From Desulfobacteraceae bacterium (lineage in GTDB: Bacteria > Desulfobacterota > Desulfobacteria > Desulfobacterales > Desulfococcaceae), in the NCBI GenBank assembly GCA_011390755.1, contig JAABRU010000005.1:1-64000 (forward strand): 64,000 nucleotides of DNA, read 5' to 3'. Numbering within the stretch: the stretch's first letter is position 1; each line of letters opens with the position of its first letter. The translations under genes and the position numbers were made by a program. Below are positions 57,639 to 64,000 of this stretch, one piece after another. The notes under the pieces were generated by a model. It made no database searches. It saw nothing but the letters and a program-made list of their open reading frames with translations, and was not told the origin of the DNA.

Positions 57639-59615
57639 TCACCTTGTTATCACATACTGCCCTTCCCGGATGGTCTGCGGGTCTCCTTTGGTAATTCCCG
57701 CATAGGATCTGTCTTTCTGTATTTTGCGGATGCGGGCCCTTCCCATGTTTGGGAAATCCTTTTCCGGTTCATCCGGATTTTTCTGAAAAACAATCAGGTC
57801 CATCCCCGCTTTGATCCGGCTTTCTTCTCCCAGGTCTGTGGCAATGATTTTTTCGTCCCCTTTTTCAATGACTTTTCCTTCGGTCAGGGGGACTTCATCT
57901 GCCAGTTTCAGATAAATTTCCCTGGCCATTTCTTCTATTGTCTCCCTGTCTGCTGCCGGTTCTTCTCCGCTGTTTCCAAATTCCCGGTAGGTGTCCACCC
58001 TGGCGATCCGCCTCTGTTTTCCGCGGGATTCATTCAGGTACAGATCCGCACTGACTTCAATATAGGCGGGACGTTTACGGATACTGCCCTCTAAAATACA
58101 GTCTGCCGGATGGGTGTTAATTTCTGTAAGACTTACGGTGCGGAAGCGTTTCCGCTGAAACATCACTGTGTCCAGTATATCCTGAAACCCCGTATGCGGT
58201 ACAGGAGTTTCCGAAAAACTGCTGACCAGAATCCGCAGCCGGGCTTCGTAATCCCGCACAGAGGGTTCTTTTTTCATAATCCGGATTTCTTTCCGGGTTT
58301 CATTACCTGCCGCATCGCTGCTCCGGATAAGGATGATATTGCGTCCCTTTTTCAAAGGATAAATATAGCTGAAGCGGTTGTTTTTTCCCCTGAAAGCGAT
58401 ATGTTCCCGGTTGAACCAGAGTCCCCTGACTTCCCGGTTGTCGCTGATCTGTCCCTGAATGAGGATTTCATCCAGAAAGGTTTCTATGTTTCTGCTCTCA
58501 TTCGGATAAGTAAATGTGAGCCGGGGCGGTGTGCGGTCTGCCTGAAGAGTCAACCATGTATTTTCCTGTTTTCTCTTTTGGGAAATAATCTGCATTGCCA
58601 GATGCTTGCCGTTTTCAGCAATGAGATTGCTGTAAGATGCGGTTTTTTCCATCCGTTTATAGGCCCCGGATGTCCGGTTTCCGGCGATGTCCGTGACGGA
58701 TATATTCAGAAATTCATCTTCCGGATCTACAGAAATTCTTTTTTCAAAAGACAGTTCCTTTTCTCCTTTGCACGGTGTTTCATTCCCGTTTATCGAAATG
58801 CTTCGGATACCTGAATTGTCAAAAAAATCTGCGCTGAAATATATTTCTCCCCTGCCTGCAGAAAAGTTTTCCATGCTGATCACCGGGCCGATACGGTCAA
58901 TACGGACGGTTATTTCCCTCTCTGCTGTTTTGCCTGAAAGGTCTTCCGCAATAACGGAAATGCTGTTTGTGCCGGGAATTACCGGCACTTTTACAGAAAA
59001 AGGGATGGTTTTTTCTGAGACATATATGGGGATATCCTGATTTCCCACCCGGATATGACGGACAAAGGTATCATCCCGGACTTCCCCGCGGATGAGTACG
59101 AAGGAAGCATTTGAAATCAGTTCTGCTTCAGGTGACAGAATGCTGATTTCCGGTGCTTTCTCATCGGTTCCCTTTTTTTCAATCAGGGATTTTCTGGCCC
59201 GATCCAGATATACGGCCGCGCGTGTGCTTGTTTCATTTTCATAGGAAATTTCCAGTTCCCGGATGGCATCGCTCAGCCTTCCCTGCTGAAAAAGAACAAT
59301 TCCCAGTTCCCGGCGGGGAAAATAACCGGAATCACGGCCCGGAAGATTCAGCCAGTGCCTGCCGTATGTGCGGACTTTTTTCTGATCCTCTTCCCGTCTG
59401 CGCAGGGCCTCCCGCAGATCGCTTTCGGCATCTTTCCACAATTCACCGTCCCCATAGGAAAGTCCCCGCTCATAATAATGCCACCATTCCCCTTTGAAGG
59501 GAACATCTGTTACCCCGTAGCGTTTCCCGTCTTTGATGATGCTCTGATCCGGATAATTCTGGCAGGAGCAGAGCAGGAACAGCAGGATAAACATTGTTTT
59601 TATTATCGGATTCAT
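57639..59615 (-). CDS. lipoprotein with TPR-like and Ig-like (Bacterial Ig/FlgD-type) repeats
   Basis: Start MNPIIKTMFILLFLLCSC (lipobox); DIPIYVSEKTIPFSVKVPVIPGTNSISVIAEDLSGKTAEREITVRIDRIGP; annotated ORF start 59693 lies in a dispersed repeat. Confidence 0.7.
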   Translation of the reverse strand: MNPIIKTMFILLFLLCSCQNYPDQSIIKDGKRYGVTDVPFKGEWWHYYERGLSYGDGELWKDAESDLREALRRREEDQKKVRTYGRHWLNLPGRDSGYFPRRELGIVLFQQGRLSDAIRELEISYENETSTRAAVYLDRARKSLIEKKGTDEKAPEISILSPEAELISNASFVLIRGEVRDDTFVRHIRVGNQDIPIYVSEKTIPFSVKVPVIPGTNSISVIAEDLSGKTAEREITVRIDRIGPVISMENFSAGRGEIYFSADFFDNSGIRSISINGNETPCKGEKELSFEKRISVDPEDEFLNISVTDIAGNRTSGAYKRMEKTASYSNLIAENGKHLAMQIISQKRKQENTWLTLQADRTPPRLTFTYPNESRNIETFLDEILIQGQISDNREVRGLWFNREHIAFRGKNNRFSYIYPLKKGRNIILIRSSDAAGNETRKEIRIMKKEPSVRDYEARLRILVSSFSETPVPHTGFQDILDTVMFQRKRFRTVSLTEINTHPADCILEGSIRKRPAYIEVSADLYLNESRGKQRRIARVDTYREFGNSGEEPAADRETIEEMAREIYLKLADEVPLTEGKVIEKGDEKIIATDLGEESRIKAGMDLIVFQKNPDEPEKDFPNMGRARIRKIQKDRSYAGITKGDPQTIREGQYVITR

Positions 59616-59684
59616 GTGATTTTCCTGTATTTGGCAGTAAGGCGATTTCCAAATATGAATGTACCATTTCTGAAGGAGTCTGCA

Positions 59685-59843
59685 GTTTCGCATTTTTTAT
59701 AACTGTCTGATTTTTATTTTAGCCACGAATTACACGAATGATACAGAAGATGAAAAATCAGTTCTTTATCATACTGTTTTTATAAATATATTTTCCGTGT
59801 CATTCGTGTATTTCACGGTTTTCTGTAAAAATTGCAAAAGTAC
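59685..59843. repeat. dispersed intergenic repeat, inverted copy of 24766-24993 without the 9-bp expansion
   Basis: gtttcgcattttttataactgtctgatttttattttagccacgaattacacgaatgatacag...cgtgtcattcgtgtatttcacggttttctgtaaaaattgcaaaagta. Confidence 0.9.
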
Positions 59844-59850
59844 AGAAGGA

Positions 59851-59905
59851 GTCACAGACTGAAAGTCTGTGACTTTTCAGGTACTGCCAAACTTTCAGTT
59901 TGGCA
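59851..59905. terminator. two adjacent hairpins (gtcacagact-gaa-agtctgtgac; tgccaaact-ttc-agtttggca)
   Basis: Perfect stems; positioned downstream of the minus-strand gene ending at 60031. Confidence 0.6.
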
Positions 59906-60030
59906 CTCCTTTGGTACTTTCTTTTCAGGAAATAACCTAAGTCGGAGCAGTAAAGCGTACCGGGCATAACTTTCTGATTCTGTTGGGTTACGTCCGGTTA
60001 TTGAGCAAAGCCGAAATACGCTAACCCAAC

Positions 60031-61500
60031 CTACTTTTCCCACACCAGCCGGAATCCGACATCACTGAATTTTTCCTCCTGTCCGTAGCGGAAGCGCCGG
60101 GTGCAGGGTTCATATTCCGGGGGACTGCTCCAACTGCCGCCCCGGACTACTTTGTATTCGCTCTCTCCGGATACGAGTGGGGAAAATATCCCGTGTTTTT
60201 CATAGGCATTATCCTGAAAACGGTCTTCACACCATTCCAGCACATTTCCTTTCATATCACATATGCCGGAAGCATCCGGGCAGAAATTTCCAACTTTCCG
60301 GATTTCCTCCGTATCCGGCAGGAATTCTTCCTCTTCCCCCATCCTGCAGGCATACTCCCATTCGGCTTCGGTGGGAAGTCGGTAGCTTCCGGAAACGTCG
60401 GGATGCTGATTCCGTCTGCGGATAAATTCCTGTACATTTTTCCAACTCACAGATTCCACCGGGCAGTCCGGCCCGCAGTCGGAAAAAGTCGAAGGATTGC
60501 TCTGCATTATTTTTTCCCACTGTCCCTGTGTCACTTCATTCCGGCTCATGTAGAAAGAATTTAGGCAGACTGTATGGAGCGGAGTTTCATTTTCAAAGCA
60601 TTCACCTTCTTTTCCGCATCCCATTTCAAAGCATCCGCCCGGAATCCCCATGAAGGCCATACCGGTCAGGGGATCAGTGACAGACGGATCGCCCGCATGG
60701 GAAGAAAAAAACAGTTTGGCATTCCAGCAGAGCACAGCGGCCCGGACGGATATTTTCTCTATGCGGAAGATCATAAACAGGCAGATACATATCAGAATTC
60801 CGATGCCTGCATATTTCCGTGTTTCCGGACGGATAAATGAGGCAATGGGAAAAGCGGATTTGCCGAAAATATACCGTACCAGGGCTTCCAGTTCATTCCC
60901 GTGAATCTTTAGGACGGTTTTCTGTTCAAATACCTTTCGGGCAGACATTCTGCGGAATTCCGCCAGAGACATCACCCGCACATCCGCGGCTTCGGCCATC
61001 TGTATGTGTTTTGTTTTCAGATTGGCAAGGGGAACAATGAACAGCCGGTCTTTTGTCTGTGAGATAAAAGATGCCATCTTTATGCCAAAAAGATTGGGAA
61101 AGACTTCTTTTAAAAAAGGTCTGTCATTGACAATATGAACAGTCCCGGTACACCAGATATCCTGTGTTTCGGATTTCCACCGGCTGCGCCCCCCTCTGCG
61201 GATCAGTGCCAGCAGATAGGCCAGCCCCTTGGAATCTCCCAGATAGGGCAGCGGTTCATCCTTGCACTCATAAATCCGCAAATCCGTTTCAAAGGATTCC
61301 GGGGCCAGCATGGAGGCCACGGTCAGCACTTTGGAAAGAGAACCCATTTTCGGATCATCAGCTTCCTGCGCATCCCCGATCTCAGGAGCATCATATCTGG
61401 CCGTAAAATAGCGTCCGCACCCGATAAAACGGTTTTGGGAATCAATATTGGGATAGGCAAAGCGGATGTCAGTTATCAGTGAACAGTTATCAGTTGTCAT
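60031..61500 (-). CDS. FGE-sulfatase domain protein with N-terminal Lon (S16)-like region and central TM
   Basis: C-terminal GIPGGCFEMGCGKEGECFENETPLHTVCLNSFYMSRNEVTQGQWEKIMQSNPSTF...VVRGGSW...DVGFRLVW; TM YAGIGILICICLFMIF; N-terminal LGDSKGLAYLLALI...DIWCTGTVHIVND...LFIVPLANL. Confidence 0.8.
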   Translation of the reverse strand: MTTDNCSLITDIRFAYPNIDSQNRFIGCGRYFTARYDAPEIGDAQEADDPKMGSLSKVLTVASMLAPESFETDLRIYECKDEPLPYLGDSKGLAYLLALIRRGGRSRWKSETQDIWCTGTVHIVNDRPFLKEVFPNLFGIKMASFISQTKDRLFIVPLANLKTKHIQMAEAADVRVMSLAEFRRMSARKVFEQKTVLKIHGNELEALVRYIFGKSAFPIASFIRPETRKYAGIGILICICLFMIFRIEKISVRAAVLCWNAKLFFSSHAGDPSVTDPLTGMAFMGIPGGCFEMGCGKEGECFENETPLHTVCLNSFYMSRNEVTQGQWEKIMQSNPSTFSDCGPDCPVESVSWKNVQEFIRRRNQHPDVSGSYRLPTEAEWEYACRMGEEEEFLPDTEEIRKVGNFCPDASGICDMKGNVLEWCEDRFQDNAYEKHGIFSPLVSGESEYKVVRGGSWSSPPEYEPCTRRFRYGQEEKFSDVGFRLVWEK

Positions 61501-63022
61501 TGTTCATTGGTAACATCATCAGGGATGTGGCCCAGCGTTCTTTGGAGGGATCGAAGCCCAGAATATCACCGGTGATGATTTTGCCTCCTTCGGGTTCCTC
61601 ACCCAGCAGCACTTCCGACAGCACATCACGGGTCAGGGGATTGACAAAACGCAGCCACAGTTCGCATTCGGTCATTATATCCGCTGTCCAGGAGATTTCA
61701 ATATAGGCCGGGGTATCACCGTATGCCCCCCGCCAGGAGCAGGAAATATCAATATTTCCGTCCCGCATGGAAAAGTCATGCTGCTGCTCCGGAACATCCC
61801 CGGCAGTGACAGGCACACCGGCCCACTGCGGTTCCCACAGGGGGGAAATCCAGCGGATCAGGCGGATGATGCTGTCGGCAATCCCCGCAGATTCCTTACC
61901 GGATTTACTCCGAAGATGCTTTTCCCCGTAATATTTCCCGATCCGCTTCCGCACATATTCACATTCGGCCATGCGCTTTAACATGCGGATTTTCGGGGAA
62001 CGGTCTGCGGTTTTTTCCATGATCTGTTTTTCTTTTTCATTCAGACCGGAGGAACCGCATTTTCCGGCTATTTTTTTCAGAATATCCGTGATTTCATCGG
62101 ATACGGGATTCGGATCATTTCCGGCTTCTGTTATCTGTTTTTCTATCCTTTCGGACAGATTATGGTGAAAATTCATTGCACCCCCCTTTGTTTTCGGGGT
62201 CTGAGCCATATGGCGGTGGAAAGCATGGAGGAAGGTCTGCCAGGAATCAAAATTGGCAATAACCGCATGACGGGTTTCGGTTTTTTTCTGACACGCGATG
62301 TTTCCCATGGGATTTTCCATAAAACTGAAAATGCGTTCCGGAGAATCCCCGCATGTTTCACCTTTGCCGTAATAATATTTTTCCAGATCCGCAGTAACAT
62401 ATACATTCCAGGTATTTCCTTTCGATTCGGACTGTTTCTGACAGATAAACCGGGGCCTGCTTTTGCGTTCTTCCGGTTTCCGGAGCAGATACATCTCCGC
62501 ATAATTCCGCATGGCATCCAGGGAAAAAGAGAGTGTTTCCCCGCAGAAAAAAAAATCCTTCTCATCCGGGGAAACTCCGGGAATATCCGCTTTTTCCGGC
62601 GGGGAAAATATTTCCTGCTTCTCATGCAGTCCCCGATCCCAGAAGCGGACTTCACTCCATCCCATAAGGAAAATTTTCTTCACAGTCCGTTTTTCAATTT
62701 CATACAGATATTCCTCCCCCTGTATTTCATAGGGAAAAATCCGGATGGTTTCCCATCCGATGGGATCATTGGCCGTACCGTAGATATCTTTTTCCCGGTA
62801 ATGCCCGGAACGGATAAGGCCGCACAGTTCTTCATACAGTTTCCAACCGTTTTCCGAATACAGCACACGGTTTTCAAACACATAGAGCTGTTCGGCAATA
62901 TCCTCACCCCGGATTTTTTTCACATAGTCGCGGAGTTCTTTCAGTTCGCCGCAGAGAAATTCCTCACATTCTGTAATTTCAGACGGCAGCCAGGATTCTC
63001 CGTCCGGATGCTCTTTTCCCAT
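61490..63022 (-). CDS. conserved-looking hypothetical protein coupled to the FGE gene
   Basis: 510 aa; overlaps the downstream FGE ORF by 11 bp. Confidence 0.55.
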   Translation of the reverse strand: MGKEHPDGESWLPSEITECEEFLCGELKELRDYVKKIRGEDIAEQLYVFENRVLYSENGWKLYEELCGLIRSGHYREKDIYGTANDPIGWETIRIFPYEIQGEEYLYEIEKRTVKKIFLMGWSEVRFWDRGLHEKQEIFSPPEKADIPGVSPDEKDFFFCGETLSFSLDAMRNYAEMYLLRKPEERKSRPRFICQKQSESKGNTWNVYVTADLEKYYYGKGETCGDSPERIFSFMENPMGNIACQKKTETRHAVIANFDSWQTFLHAFHRHMAQTPKTKGGAMNFHHNLSERIEKQITEAGNDPNPVSDEITDILKKIAGKCGSSGLNEKEKQIMEKTADRSPKIRMLKRMAECEYVRKRIGKYYGEKHLRSKSGKESAGIADSIIRLIRWISPLWEPQWAGVPVTAGDVPEQQHDFSMRDGNIDISCSWRGAYGDTPAYIEISWTADIMTECELWLRFVNPLTRDVLSEVLLGEEPEGGKIITGDILGFDPSKERWATSLMMLPMNNDN

Positions 63023-63126
63023 ATGCGCTCCTACTGAATCTCTCTATAGCAAATTGATAAACCCTCATTGGGCAGAAAGATATTTGTTTTTCATGAATTT
63101 ATCGTTAAATAAGATAATTATATATT

Positions 63127-64000
63127 TTATTGTACAGAAATACGGATGAAACATCCGCCGCTGCTGACATCGCTGCGGGGAGGTTCCGGTTGTATGATTT
63201 CCCGCCGGTCAGTTTCTTCTTTATCCTGTATGCAGTCCGCAATTCCCTTATTATCATCATCCCTGTCGGAAATACCGCAGCCGCATTCTCCGGCTTCGGT
63301 TTTCTCCGGATCCTTCGGGCATTGGTCGTGACAGTCCGGTGTGCCGTCCCCGTCTTTATCTGTATCCGGAATCCCGCAGCCGCAGATGCCTTTTTCTGTT
63401 TTGCCGGGATCATCCGGACATTCATCTTTGCAGTCCGGAGTGCCGTCTCCGTCTTTATCTGTATCCGGAATGCCGCAGCCGCAGATGCCTTTTTCTGTTT
63501 TGCCGGGATCATCCGGACATTCCTCTTTGCAGTCCGGAGTGCCGTCTCCGTCTGAATCTGCATCCGGAATGCCGCAGCCGCAGATGCCTTTTTCTGTTTT
63601 GCCGGGATCATCCGGACATTCATCAATTGGAAATACAGAAGGCTGTTCCGGTTTTGAAACTGTTTCACACAAACCGTCTTCACCCGGTTCCGGAATCCCG
63701 CATCCGCATTTTCCGGGTTCGGTTTTGTTCGGATCTTCTTTGCAGACTTCATTACAATCCGGAGTGCCGTCTCCGTCCCTGTCTGTATCCGGAACATCAC
63801 ACCCGCATTTTCCGGGTTCGGTCTTCTTCGGATCTTCCGGGCATTGGTCGTGACAGTCCGGAATGCCGTCTCCGTCTTTATCTGTATCCGGAACACCGCA
63901 GTCGCAGATACCGGGTTCTGTTTTCTCCGCATCCTCCGGGCATTTGTCGGAATTATCGCCTTTGCTGTCTCCGTCCGAATCTTTCCATTCCGAAGCATTA
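63127..64000 (-). CDS. Cys-rich calcium-repeat (thrombospondin type 3-like) protein, partial at window edge
   Basis: Open frame from edge: NASEWKDSDGDSKGDNSDKCPEDAEKTEPGICDCGVPDTDKDGDGIPDC...; 33-aa repeats CPDDPGKTEKGICGCGIPDTDKDGDGTPDCKDE; 99-bp DNA periodicity at 63409/63508/63607. Confidence 0.8.
   Translation of the reverse strand, partial: NASEWKDSDGDSKGDNSDKCPEDAEKTEPGICDCGVPDTDKDGDGIPDCHDQCPEDPKKTEPGKCGCDVPDTDRDGDGTPDCNEVCKEDPNKTEPGKCGCGIPEPGEDGLCETVSKPEQPSVFPIDECPDDPGKTEKGICGCGIPDADSDGDGTPDCKEECPDDPGKTEKGICGCGIPDTDKDGDGTPDCKDECPDDPGKTEKGICGCGIPDTDKDGDGTPDCHDQCPKDPEKTEAGECGCGISDRDDDNKGIADCIQDKEETDRREIIQPEPPRSDVSSGGCFIRISVQ

Noticed and set aside
60031-60200. Second DGR variable region in the 60-kb FGE gene
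   Set aside because: C-terminus VVRGGSWSSPPEYEPCTRRFRYGQEEKFSDVGFRLVW lacks the AAC-derived NNC codon pattern and there is no strong palindrome after the gene.
63105-63998. 297-aa minus-strand ORF (MLRNGKIRTETAKAIIP...)
   Set aside because: Out-of-frame reading of the calcium-repeat array; the correct frame gives DxDxDG repeats.

Overview
64 kb window that reads like a Desulfobacterota (delta-proteobacterial) chromosome; the taxonomic placement is inferred from gene content only. No rRNA, tRNA or classical CRISPR-Cas was recognised. Main blocks: (i) 0-3.4 kb: DUF4258/YgiT toxin-antitoxin-like pair, LivK-type binding protein, FlK-like thioesterase. (ii) 5.5-14.8 kb: exopolysaccharide operon (beta-barrel OMP, Wza-like export protein, Wzz/GumC-like chain-length protein, BY-kinase with a DUF4388/PATAN-like insertion, TPR protein, left-handed beta-helix protein) followed by dgt. 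(iii) an opp/dpp transporter whose ATPase genes (15.2-17.1 kb) and permease genes (29.5-31.4 kb) are separated by a ~12.4 kb accessory island. The island holds an FGE-sulfatase/C-type-lectin-fold protein with the hallmarks of a diversity-generating-retroelement (DGR) variable region, a coiled-coil protein coupled to a tandem CbbX-like AAA+ ATPase, an Rpn-type nuclease, a DUF6883/DUF4926 pair, an Hsp70-like protein coupled to another coiled-coil protein, and a radical-SAM activase. (iv) 31.5-38.2 kb: large Cache/PAS histidine kinase, cbiK, thyX. (v) an AAA-ATPase-like/DUF1703 gene bracketed by long direct repeats. (vi) 41.8-55.4 kb: secreted/surface proteins, including M23+SLH, a 2128-aa CARDB/SBBP/TSP3/BACON protein, and an adjacent dockerin protein and membrane-anchored cohesin protein. 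(vii) VapBC pair, FadL-like OMP, lipoprotein, putative Lon-like+TM+FGE fusion, and a partial Cys-rich calcium-repeat protein. The best candidates for an undescribed system are the DGR-diversified FGE/AAA+/Hsp70 island and the cohesin-dockerin surface cluster. All calls come from reading motifs in the sequence; no database search was run.
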